This document shows positions 23,960 to 32,189 of a stretch of 64,000 nt of DNA, piece after piece. Location: the NCBI GenBank assembly GCA_964653075.1, contig CAZZAX010000011.1:5687-69686 (forward strand), in the 5' to 3' direction. Under the pieces are notes generated by a model that saw nothing but the letters and a program-made list of their open reading frames with translations, did no database searches and had not been told where the DNA came from. Source of the stretch: NIOZ-UU13 sp964653075. GTDB lineage: Bacteria > Planctomycetota > Phycisphaerae > Sedimentisphaerales > Anaerobacaceae. A program made the translations under genes and the position numbers. The number at the start of each line of letters is the position of its first letter. The first letter of the stretch is position 1.

Positions 23960-24688
23960 ATGTTAAAGAAGATTTTGCTGGTTATTGCAGTGGTGGTTAT
24001 ATCAGCAGCAGTCGTTGAGAGCTTAACGGCCCAGCCGAGACCGCGAGGCGGAGATTTCGGCGGCAGGCGGGGGGGTAGGGGATTCTCGGCCGCACCTCAA
24101 CAAAATCCACCTACGGCGGTGAACGAAGAAGAGAAGAAAATTTTGAGCGTGCTTGATGATATGGACCGAAACCAGCGTGGAGGGAATATGAACGTGCCGA
24201 TGGAGGACGGTCGAATACTGCGGTTGCTTACCGAGGCAATTGGCGCCAAACATGTTGTCGAGATCGGCACTTCCAACGGGTACTCGGGAATCTGGTTCTG
24301 TCTTGCTCTGCGGGCCACAGGCGGCAAGCTCACCACGCACGATATCGACGAGGGGCGGGCAGCAATGGCTCGTGAGAACTTCAAACGTGCCGGTGTCGAT
24401 AATATCGTTACACTCGTTATGGGTGATGCCCACGAGACGGTTAAAAATATCAAAGACCCGATTGACGTTCTTTTCATTGATGCGGACAAACCCGGTTATA
24501 TTGATTACTTACAAAAGCTTCTGCCGTTGGTGCGTCCGGGCGGATTGATTCTGGGCCACAATGTAAATATGGGCTCACAGATGCAGGATTACATTAAGGC
24601 CATAACTACAGATGGCAACCTGGAGACGGTTTTTCAGGGTCAGGGTCAGGGCCTTGGTATTACGCTGAAAAAACGCCTGAGCAAATAA
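23960..24688 (+). CDS. Exported class I SAM-dependent O-methyltransferase-like protein
   Basis: A 242-residue protein. Residues 1-25 form a signal peptide (MLKKILLVIAVVVISAAVV, cleavage near TAQP), followed by an Arg/Gly-rich stretch (RPRGGDFGGRRGGRGF). The rest is a catechol O-methyltransferase-like Rossmann domain: VVEIGTSNGYSGIWF is the SAM loop, TTHDIDEGRA the second acidic motif, and DVLFIDADKPGYIDYL the metal and substrate region. A signal peptide on a SAM enzyme is odd, since SAM is cytoplasmic. GAAAGGAG precedes the ATG. The signal resembles that of the GRGMG-repeat protein at 36105. Confidence 0.85.
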   Translation: MLKKILLVIAVVVISAAVVESLTAQPRPRGGDFGGRRGGRGFSAAPQQNPPTAVNEEEKKILSVLDDMDRNQRGGNMNVPMEDGRILRLLTEAIGAKHVVEIGTSNGYSGIWFCLALRATGGKLTTHDIDEGRAAMARENFKRAGVDNIVTLVMGDAHETVKNIKDPIDVLFIDADKPGYIDYLQKLLPLVRPGGLILGHNVNMGSQMQDYIKAITTDGNLETVFQGQGQGLGITLKKRLSK

Positions 24689-24724
24689 CTGAATCGTTGT
24701 TAATATTGGATGGATTTTGCGATT

Positions 24725-25654
24725 ATGTCTTTAGAAAGAAAAGAACTTTCACGCCGTAGTTTTCTGGCGCATGGTATCGGTGTTGCTGCCGGTGTCTGTG
24801 TCTGTGCCGGGGCGACCTTGACATCATGCCGTTATACTTTAAAAACATCAGCGTCGAAGCCCAATGCCCGGACGAGATTTGGATTTACGACCTATCAGTG
24901 GGGCAAAGACTGGGACATCCCGACATTGATTGCCAACTGCTGTACGGCCAGGGCGTTCGGCGTTGAGCTGCGAACAAGCCAGTCCTATGCTCACGGTGTT
25001 GAGCTTGAACTTGACGCACAGCAGCGCCGCGAAGTACGGAAACAATTTGAGGACAGCCCTGTGACGTTAGTGGGTCTTGCCACGAGTGAGAGGTATGATT
25101 GGCCGGATTCTGCGAAGCTTGAAGCGGCGATTGAAAATACCAAGGCTTATATCAAGCTAAGCCGTGATATAGGTTCAAGCGGTGTCAGGATTTTCCCGAA
25201 CAGTTTTCACAAGGGCGTTCCGAAAGATAAGACTATTGAGCAAATCAGCAAATCGCTGAATATTGTGGGAGCCTTTGCTGGTGACTATGGCCAGCAAGTT
25301 CGCCTCGAAGCGCACGGCAACGCGGGTGAGCTGCCGACACTAAGGGCGATTATGGACCGCGTTGAGAAGCCGAGCGTCCGGATTAAACTCAACTCCGATA
25401 AGAGGGATACAGCGGGCAACGGATTCGAGCACAATTTCAGCCTGGTCAGGGATTATCTGGGTGATACGCTGCATTTGCATAATCTCAAAGACACTGGATT
25501 TCCTTATCAGCTTCAAATGGACCTGCTGGTAAAAATGGGCTGGAAAGGCTGGCAATTGCTGGAGGTAAGCGATAAGGTTCCCGACCGTGTCCAGGCGTTG
25601 ATTGAACAGCGGCGGATCTGGGATGGGCTTCTGGACAAGTCCCTGAACGCATGA
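24725..25654 (+). CDS. Tat-exported sugar phosphate isomerase/epimerase-like TIM barrel
   Basis: A 309-residue protein with a twin-arginine signal (ELSRRSFLAHGIGVAAG, then Cys residues that could be lipidated). The mature part is an AP-endonuclease/xylose isomerase-like barrel: FGFTTYQWGKDWDIP, GVELRTSQSYAHGVE, GVRIFPNSFHKG, VRLEAHGN, VRIKLNSD and DTLHLHNLKDTG, with His and acidic residues where metal ligands usually sit. These exported members are frequent in Planctomycetes. The substrate is unknown. An ATG at 24710 would add five residues. It follows the exported methyltransferase by 36 bases and may share its message. Confidence 0.82.
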   Translation: MSLERKELSRRSFLAHGIGVAAGVCVCAGATLTSCRYTLKTSASKPNARTRFGFTTYQWGKDWDIPTLIANCCTARAFGVELRTSQSYAHGVELELDAQQRREVRKQFEDSPVTLVGLATSERYDWPDSAKLEAAIENTKAYIKLSRDIGSSGVRIFPNSFHKGVPKDKTIEQISKSLNIVGAFAGDYGQQVRLEAHGNAGELPTLRAIMDRVEKPSVRIKLNSDKRDTAGNGFEHNFSLVRDYLGDTLHLHNLKDTGFPYQLQMDLLVKMGWKGWQLLEVSDKVPDRVQALIEQRRIWDGLLDKSLNA

Positions 25655-25788
25655 GGAAAAGATACTGAATCGAATGAGTAATACTGAGGCTCCGGAATTG
25701 ACCAGATGGCTTCTGACATATGATAAAGTGCATCTTGCTGTTAGGGCGTGCAACCATTAAAGTTGGGGGTAGTTTAAGGACAATAAGA

Positions 25789-27135
25789 ATGCCAAAGGAA
25801 GAATTGCAGCGAGGATTCGGTCTATCGACTTCGACCTACGTGGTGATTGCCAGCATGGTTGGTACAGGAATTCTGGTCTCACCCGGATACATGATGGCTT
25901 CGCTCCAGAACTACCCCGTAATATTCGGGCTTTGGGCCCTTGGTGGTTTGTTGGCTATATGTGGTGCTCTTTGTGTGGCGGAGCTGGCAGCCGCTCTGCC
26001 CCGGGCGGGCGGAGAGTACGTTTACCTTCGCGAAGCATACGGTCCGATGCCTGCTTTTCTATCCGGTTGGACGTCATTTTTTCTGGGTTTTTCCGCGCCG
26101 TTGGCGGTGGCAGGCTATATTTCGGCTAAGTACCTTTTAACGCCGTTCGGATTGGCCGAAAATGAAACTGGACACCTTGTCCGGATTATTGCAGCGATAA
26201 TTATCATTGCAATCACTCTGCCGAATCTTTTTGGTCACCGTCAGTCCGCCTGGACGCAAAATCTCACTACGCTTCTCAAATTCGGCTTGTTCGTTTTTCT
26301 GGTATTGTTGGCGTTTCTGTTCGGCAGAGGACAGATGGCAAACATTGCCGGAGGACAGTCGATAGGGAAGGTAAAGTTTGGGACTGCCATTGCGCAATTG
26401 TTCTACGTCATGTTTGCCTACAGCGGCTGGAACGCCGCCGGCTATCTGGCCGGTGAGGTTAAGAATCCCGCTAAAACTTTACCACGGTCGCTGCTGCTAG
26501 GCGCGGGGTTGGTTGTTGTTTTGTATCTGGCTTTGAATCTTGTTTTCGCCTACGCGGTACCTCTGGCCGATGTAGAAATTGACACCGCACTGGAAGAGCG
26601 AATCCCACAAATCGCGGTCGAAAATCTTTTTGGGCCGCAAGTTTCCAGCGTCTTCTCCGTTTTGCTGGGGTTGACGTTTTTGGCTACGGTGAGCGCTTTT
26701 ATTATCACCGGCCCACGGATTTACTACGCCATGGCAAGGGACGGATTGTTTCCATCCACAGCGGGGCGTATTAGCTCCCGGGGGGGAATTCCTGTTTACG
26801 CGATGCTGGCGCAGAGCATCTGTGCAATTGTTATTCTGTTTGTGACGAAATTCAATGAACTTTACCAATACGCTTCGGTGGGCTTATCGCTGTTTGCGCT
26901 TCTTTTTGTGGGTGCAGTGTATGTCCTTAGATTGCGCCAGCCGGACATGGAAAGGCCATTTCGTGTGCCTGGGTATCCTGTTGTTCCGGCGATCTTCATG
27001 GCCGCTATTCTTTTCGCGGCTGTATTTGCGTTCAAGGAGTGGCCGAGACCTTCGATTTACAGTCTCGGCAGCATCCTCCTGGGTATCCCGGTCTATTACA
27101 TTTGGTCTTTTGTTTGCCGTCGAGGAGATACATAG
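25789..27135 (+). CDS. APC-family amino-acid permease
   Basis: A 448-residue membrane protein with about 12 hydrophobic helices. It starts with the family signature STSTYVVIASMVGTGIL (helix 1), followed by ALGGLLAICGALCVAELAAA (helix 2), PRAGGEYVYLREAYG, the FYVMFAYSGWNAAGYLAGEV stretch (helix 6), and GPRIYYAMARDGLFP near helix 8. It imports or exchanges amino acids. The specificity is not clear. The frame is open to 25720. The ATG at 25789 is chosen because homology begins there and AAGGA lies nine bases ahead. It is monocistronic. Confidence 0.93.
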   Translation: MPKEELQRGFGLSTSTYVVIASMVGTGILVSPGYMMASLQNYPVIFGLWALGGLLAICGALCVAELAAALPRAGGEYVYLREAYGPMPAFLSGWTSFFLGFSAPLAVAGYISAKYLLTPFGLAENETGHLVRIIAAIIIIAITLPNLFGHRQSAWTQNLTTLLKFGLFVFLVLLAFLFGRGQMANIAGGQSIGKVKFGTAIAQLFYVMFAYSGWNAAGYLAGEVKNPAKTLPRSLLLGAGLVVVLYLALNLVFAYAVPLADVEIDTALEERIPQIAVENLFGPQVSSVFSVLLGLTFLATVSAFIITGPRIYYAMARDGLFPSTAGRISSRGGIPVYAMLAQSICAIVILFVTKFNELYQYASVGLSLFALLFVGAVYVLRLRQPDMERPFRVPGYPVVPAIFMAAILFAAVFAFKEWPRPSIYSLGSILLGIPVYYIWSFVCRRGDT

Positions 27136-27565
27136 CAACAAGTTATGCGAATGTATGAAAGTTTGGAAAGAAGAGTTCTGTTTCCAAATCCGATATTAGG
27201 TAAATGTCGTGCTTTTGTGAGGAAATCCTCCTTGTTATCCTTTTCACGAGTTTCTGTGCATATTATCCAACGATTTTCCTTGACGACAAGGCAGATGATT
27301 TGGTATAAGTAGAATCGGTAAGGTTTATGCCCGTTCAGCTTTAGCCTCTGCGGTTTTGAGGTCATCCTGTGGGCGCATATTATGTAATTTTTCAAATAGA
27401 GGAGGAGTTATTATGCAAGGTACGGAGTTTTAAGTGCCCTGTGCTTTGTGGCAAAGAGTTCCACATTTCGATTAGCAAATAATATATTAGTGAGGGATAG
27501 TGAGTGTTTTGATGTATAGTCAGAGAAGAATTTTAATTTTATACATTGGTAATAAAGGAGAGAAA
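27136..27565. other. Long leader region with a tiny ORF behind a strong ribosome-binding site
   Basis: About 430 bases precede the first modular protein gene. Within it, GGAGGAG at 27401-27407 is followed five bases later by ATG at 27413 and a six-codon frame (MQGTEF) ending in TAA at 27431-27433. The surroundings resemble the ribosome-binding segments of the later paralogues (AAGGAGAATTATTATG and AAGGAGGATTGTTATG). It could be a leader peptide or the relic of a lost paralogue. No clear promoter was found. Confidence 0.4.
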
Positions 27566-29689
27566 ATGATTATTCAAAGGTTCGTGACATTCGGAATGCT
27601 TATAGCTTTAGTTTTCGTCTCAGTATTTTCTACGCCAGTTGACGCACAGACATATTTCTCTGACGACTTCGAGAATCCTGCGGAGTCTGAGGACAAATGG
27701 GAAGTAATTACCGGGGATTGGCAGGTTGCCGATGGTGTATACCACCAGCTCAGCACGGCTAATCCATGGTTAACGTCAATGGTTGCAGCGGATAAATGGA
27801 ACGATGAATGGGTAGAATACACTATTGAATTCATGGTAAAGCCACTTACCGAAGGAGATGCTCCTGTTAATGTGCTCTTCAGAGTCCAGGACCCGGTGCC
27901 GACGGTTTGGGCTGACCGAAATGGGCCTAGTACCCATATGTATAGATGGATAGTGAACGGCTGGACGAATACGGAGTCCAGACCATACATATACAATGAG
28001 GGTACGAGTCAGATGCTGGCTCAGACAAATAACTCATTGGAAGTGGGAAGCTGGCATAATATTAAGCTGGTGGTTACCAAGACAGGGCTTGCCGGATATG
28101 TGAATGATGTTGAAATGTTCGATGTTCAACATGCCGAATGGACTGACGGGAGGGTAGGGCTTCACGCTTACAGCGGCATGATGGACTTTGATGATTTCAT
28201 TGTATACGGACCAGCAGGGCGTAAAAGTTTTCCGGTTACCTCCGGTCCGACACCCAAGAACGGTGCGCTTATCGAAGAAACGTGGGTAAACATGAGCTGG
28301 AGGCCCGGGGATTTTGCCGTGTCCCATGATTTTTACATCGGGACCGACTTCGACGAGGTCAACAACGGTGCCGAAGGGACGTTTGCCGGCAACACGAGCA
28401 GCAATTTTCAGGTCGTTGGCTTTCCCGGTTTCCCGATACCGGAGGGTCTGCAGCCCGGCACGACCTACTACTGGCGTGTTGACGAGGTCAATGACCTTGA
28501 CCCAAATAGTCCATGGAAGGGTGAAGTCTGGAGTTTTGCGATTGCCCCCAAAACCGCCTATGAGCCCAACCCGGCTGATGGTGCCGAGTTGGTAGATCCG
28601 GATGTGCAACTAAGCTGGATCCCGGGTTTCGGTTCTAAATTGCACACCGTGTATTTCGGTGACAATTTCGACGATGTTAACGATGCAACAGGCGGTCAGG
28701 CTCAGGGAACTGCGACTTATACTCCCGGCACAGTTAAAATGGCCAAGACTTACTACTGGCGTGTTGATGAGTTCGATATTGTCGAAACGCATAAAGGCGC
28801 CGTCTGGAGCTTTACAACTGAAGGTGCTGTCGGAAGCCCAGATCCAGCAAAAGGTGCCGTGGATGTTACACAGACACCTGTTCTGACCTGGATTCCGGGA
28901 GTCTTCGCCGATTCACATGAGGTATATTTTGGCGCTGATGCAGAAGCTGTGAAGAATGCAGATACAAGCTCGCCTGAGTATAAAGGCAGTGGAAACCTTG
29001 GTTCCGAGAGCTATGAACCCGGACAGCTAGAATGGAATGCTACTTACTACTGGCGGATTGACGAGGCCAATAGCACCAATAACGACAGTCCGTGGACAGG
29101 ACTACTCTGGAGCTTCACTACGGCCAATTTCCTTATCATAGACGATTTTGAGAGCTACAACGACCTTGATCCCGCGGACCCGGATAGCAACAGGATATTT
29201 AATGCCTGGATAGATGGATTCGACAATCCGGCTATCAACGGTTCTATCGTTGGTTATGCCAATCCTCCGTTTGCTGAGAGAACTATAGTTCACGGTGGCA
29301 GCCAGTCGATGCCGTTTGAATACAACAATGCTGTTGGCAAATCCGAGGCGACTTTGACTTTGACTACGACGCGTGACTGGACAGTGAATGGTGTTGATAC
29401 ACTGACAATCTGGTTCAGAGGCAGTGCGGGTAACGCTGCTGAGAATTTGTATGTTGCCCTTAATGGTAATGCGGTGGTCAATCATGACAATCCTGATGCG
29501 GTACTGAGAACTTCCTGGACACGCTGGAATATCAAACTTCAGGCCTTTACCGGCCAAGGAGTGAACCTCGCCAATGTTAATTCGATTACTCTTGGTCTCG
29601 GCAATAAGAATAATCCTGTTGCCGGTGGTTCAGGGATGATGTACTTCGATGATATTCGTCTTTACAAGCCGGCGGAACCGGCACAGTAA
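27566..29689 (+). CDS. Exported modular protein: concanavalin-like domain, three fibronectin-like repeats, C-terminal beta domain
   Basis: A 707-residue protein with a signal peptide (cleavage near VDAQ, residue 28). Residues 29-215 look like a concanavalin-type (DUF1080-like) domain: DDFENPAESEDKWEV, WHNIKLVV and FDDFIVYGP. Three fibronectin-III-like repeats follow (about 225-328, 330-420, 425-520), each with a LSW-type strand, VYFG, and YYWRVDE or YYWRIDE before a WSF strand. The last domain (523-707) starts IIDDFESYNDL and ends MYFDDIRLYKP. It probably binds polysaccharide outside the cell. No enzyme motif is visible. AAAGGAG lies six bases before the ATG at 27566. The frame itself is open from 27500. 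Confidence 0.85.
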   Translation: MIIQRFVTFGMLIALVFVSVFSTPVDAQTYFSDDFENPAESEDKWEVITGDWQVADGVYHQLSTANPWLTSMVAADKWNDEWVEYTIEFMVKPLTEGDAPVNVLFRVQDPVPTVWADRNGPSTHMYRWIVNGWTNTESRPYIYNEGTSQMLAQTNNSLEVGSWHNIKLVVTKTGLAGYVNDVEMFDVQHAEWTDGRVGLHAYSGMMDFDDFIVYGPAGRKSFPVTSGPTPKNGALIEETWVNMSWRPGDFAVSHDFYIGTDFDEVNNGAEGTFAGNTSSNFQVVGFPGFPIPEGLQPGTTYYWRVDEVNDLDPNSPWKGEVWSFAIAPKTAYEPNPADGAELVDPDVQLSWIPGFGSKLHTVYFGDNFDDVNDATGGQAQGTATYTPGTVKMAKTYYWRVDEFDIVETHKGAVWSFTTEGAVGSPDPAKGAVDVTQTPVLTWIPGVFADSHEVYFGADAEAVKNADTSSPEYKGSGNLGSESYEPGQLEWNATYYWRIDEANSTNNDSPWTGLLWSFTTANFLIIDDFESYNDLDPADPDSNRIFNAWIDGFDNPAINGSIVGYANPPFAERTIVHGGSQSMPFEYNNAVGKSEATLTLTTTRDWTVNGVDTLTIWFRGSAGNAAENLYVALNGNAVVNHDNPDAVLRTSWTRWNIKLQAFTGQGVNLANVNSITLGLGNKNNPVAGGSGMMYFDDIRLYKPAEPAQ

Positions 29690-29725
29690 ATCCGGATTTA
29701 GGTTCTAATTCAGATTGTTTGGTTG
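28235..29725 (+). repeat. 1.5-kb direct repeat, copy 1 (shared with 30611-32101)
   Basis: The three fibronectin-like repeats, the C-terminal domain and about 35 bases after the stop recur in the next gene at a constant offset of 2376 bases, with no net insertion or deletion over the whole block. Identity is highest in the last 350 bases, where long stretches match exactly, suggesting recent duplication or gene conversion. The N-terminal domains of the two genes are unrelated, so the boundary near 28235 marks a module exchange. Confidence 0.8.
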
Positions 29726-29878
29726 TCACGAAGCTTCATAAGTCCAAGATTGCAGGTCCGTCTTGGCGGTTGGACGGCGCTGCAATGATGGCGTGGTTTA
29801 TTGGTGCCCGTTGTGGATACCATGTGTTTGGAGTGTGGCCAAAATATGTTTATATTAATCTTTTGAAGGAGAATTATT

Positions 29879-32065
29879 ATGTGCAGAAGGTTGATTTGTA
29901 TGTTTTCTTTTGTTTTGTTTCTGGGCCTGGCATTGAGTAATTCGGCCAGTGCAGAACTTGTCGGGTGGTGGAAGCTCGATGAGGGTTCCGGCACCACTGC
30001 TTTTGACTCAAGCGGCAACGGAAACGACGGCACCCTCGAAGGTGACCCACAATGGGTGGAAGGTCAGCTTGGCGAGGCGCTGGAGGGAGATGGAAGCGGT
30101 GACTACATTCGCGTTCCCCACAGTGACAGTTTAGATATCAGCGATGCGGTTACCGTTGCATTGTGGGTGTACGGAGGTATACCGCCGGACCAAGTCATCT
30201 GCAAGGGCAGCGGCGGCGGAGCGTGGGTGGCTTCATACAGCTTCCGTATCGATGACAATACCAGCTATGTACGACAGATCAATTTTCGTGGGCGTGTCGG
30301 TACCAATGCCGACGCTATTAACTCAGCCAGCCCTATCCCGGAGGATGAGTGGACACATATCGCGATAACATTCGACATAAGTGCCCAGGGAAACAACCAG
30401 AAGATTTACATCAACGGACAACTGGATGTCGAGAGCCGTTCGGAAAATCCACTGAGCACGAACACCAACGATCTGCTCATAGGCGCCGATGCTTATGGAG
30501 ACACGAGATGGCATTGGCAGGGCATTATCGATGACGTTCGCATCTACAACGAAGCTCTTCCGGAAGGTCAGATTCAGTCTATTATGCAGGGCGGCGGGGC
30601 ATCATATCCATTTGCCTTTCGTCCGACTCCCCCTGATGGTGGTATGCATTTTGATACGTGGGTAAACCTTTCCTGGAAGCCGGGTGATTCCGCGGTTTCA
30701 CACGATGTGTACTTAGGTGACAATTTTGATGCCGTGAACGAAGGCGCCGAAGGCACTTTCATCGGCGATCAGGCCGACACTTTTCTTGTTATTGGATTCC
30801 CGGGTTTTCCATATCCGGATGGTCTTGTTCCCGGCACAACATACTACTGGCGAATAGATGAGGTCAATGACACCGAGCCGAACAGTCCGTGGAAGGGCGA
30901 TATCTGGAGTTTTATGATTCCCCCAAAGACAGCCTATGCACCCGACCCGGCTAATACCGCCGAGTCTATCGACCTGGATGCGGACCTTAGCTGGACGGCG
31001 GGTTTCGGCGCGAAACTGCACACTGTTTATTTCGGTGACAATTTTGACGATGTCAACGATGCCACCGTAGGAATCCCTCAGGGAAGTACAACCTATGACC
31101 CCGGTCCACTTGAACTGGCTAAGACTTACTACTGGCGAGTCGATGAATTTGACGCTATCACCACCTATAAAGGCAATGTCTGGAGTTTTACTACTGAAGG
31201 CGCCGTTGGAAACCCGCAACCACCTGAAGGCGCCGTGGATGTAACGCAAATGCCGATTCTTACCTGGGCGCCAGGAGTCTATGCAGATTCACATCAGGTC
31301 TATTTCGGGACAGATAAAGATGCAGTGAAAAACGCCGATACCAGCTCGCCTGAGTACAAAGGCAGCGGAAACCTTGGTTCCGAGAGCTATGAACCCGGAA
31401 ATCTTGGGTGGAATACTACTTATTACTGGCGTATTGATGAGGCCAATAACGCCAACGCGGACAGTCCGTGGACAGGGTCCCTCTGGAGCTTTACTACGGC
31501 CAACTTCCTTGTCATCGATGATTTTGAGAGTTACAATGACCTTAATGAAGATGAGCCCGGCAGTAACAGGATATATCTTGCCTGGGTAGATGGATTCGAC
31601 AACCCGGCTATAAATGGTTCCGTGGTTGGTCATGCTAATCCTCCTTTTGCCGAGCAGACTATCGTCCACGGAGGTTTGCAGTCGATGCCGATGTCCTATG
31701 ACAACGGTGTCGGAAAATCAGAGGCGACTTTGACTTTGACTGATACGCGCGACTGGACAGTAAATGGTGTGAACACACTGGTAACCTGGTTCAGAGGCAG
31801 TGCGGGTAACGCTGCTGAGAATTTGTATGTTGCCATTAACGGTAATGCGGTGGTCAATCATGACAATCCTGAAGCGGCGCTGATAACTTCCTGGACCCAA
31901 TGGAATATCGACCTGCAGGTCTTTACCGACCAAGGTGTGAACCTTGCTAATGTCGATTCGATTGCCCTTGGTCTCGGCAATAAGAATAATCCTGTTGCCG
32001 GTGGTTCAGGGATGATGTACTTCGATGATATTCGTCTTTATAAGCCCGCGGAACCGGCACAGTAA
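29879..32065 (+). CDS. Exported LamG protein with three fibronectin-like repeats, paralogue of the preceding gene
   Basis: A 728-residue exported protein. The signal peptide (about 1-25, ending SASA) is followed by a LamG/concanavalin domain (26-235) with GWWKLDEGSGTTAFDSSGN, VTVALWVYGG, EDEWTHIAITFD and IDDVRIYNEAL. The remaining 490 residues repeat the architecture of the previous protein: three YYWR(V/I)DE repeats and a terminal domain beginning VIDDFESYNDL and ending YFDDIRLYKP. It is likely a surface glycan-binding protein. GAAGGAG stands just before the ATG. The 190-base gap upstream resembles that before the next gene, so the leader was duplicated too. Confidence 0.87.
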   Translation: MCRRLICMFSFVLFLGLALSNSASAELVGWWKLDEGSGTTAFDSSGNGNDGTLEGDPQWVEGQLGEALEGDGSGDYIRVPHSDSLDISDAVTVALWVYGGIPPDQVICKGSGGGAWVASYSFRIDDNTSYVRQINFRGRVGTNADAINSASPIPEDEWTHIAITFDISAQGNNQKIYINGQLDVESRSENPLSTNTNDLLIGADAYGDTRWHWQGIIDDVRIYNEALPEGQIQSIMQGGGASYPFAFRPTPPDGGMHFDTWVNLSWKPGDSAVSHDVYLGDNFDAVNEGAEGTFIGDQADTFLVIGFPGFPYPDGLVPGTTYYWRIDEVNDTEPNSPWKGDIWSFMIPPKTAYAPDPANTAESIDLDADLSWTAGFGAKLHTVYFGDNFDDVNDATVGIPQGSTTYDPGPLELAKTYYWRVDEFDAITTYKGNVWSFTTEGAVGNPQPPEGAVDVTQMPILTWAPGVYADSHQVYFGTDKDAVKNADTSSPEYKGSGNLGSESYEPGNLGWNTTYYWRIDEANNANADSPWTGSLWSFTTANFLVIDDFESYNDLNEDEPGSNRIYLAWVDGFDNPAINGSVVGHANPPFAEQTIVHGGLQSMPMSYDNGVGKSEATLTLTDTRDWTVNGVNTLVTWFRGSAGNAAENLYVAINGNAVVNHDNPEAALITSWTQWNIDLQVFTDQGVNLANVDSIALGLGNKNNPVAGGSGMMYFDDIRLYKPAEPAQ

Positions 32066-32101
32066 ATCAGGATTCAGGTTCTAATTCAGAATGTGGTCGA
32101 G
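30611..32101 (+). repeat. 1.5-kb direct repeat, copy 2
   Basis: Second copy of the block at 28235-29725 (offset 2376). The shared part runs past the stop codon, where ATC.GGATT.AGGTTCTAA is common to both. Confidence 0.8.
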
Positions 32102-32189
32102 GTGTGGTTTATTGATTCTTGATGTGGATGCCATTTATTTTGAGTGCGGCCACAGTATGATTATTTTAATCCTTTGAAGGAGGATTGTT

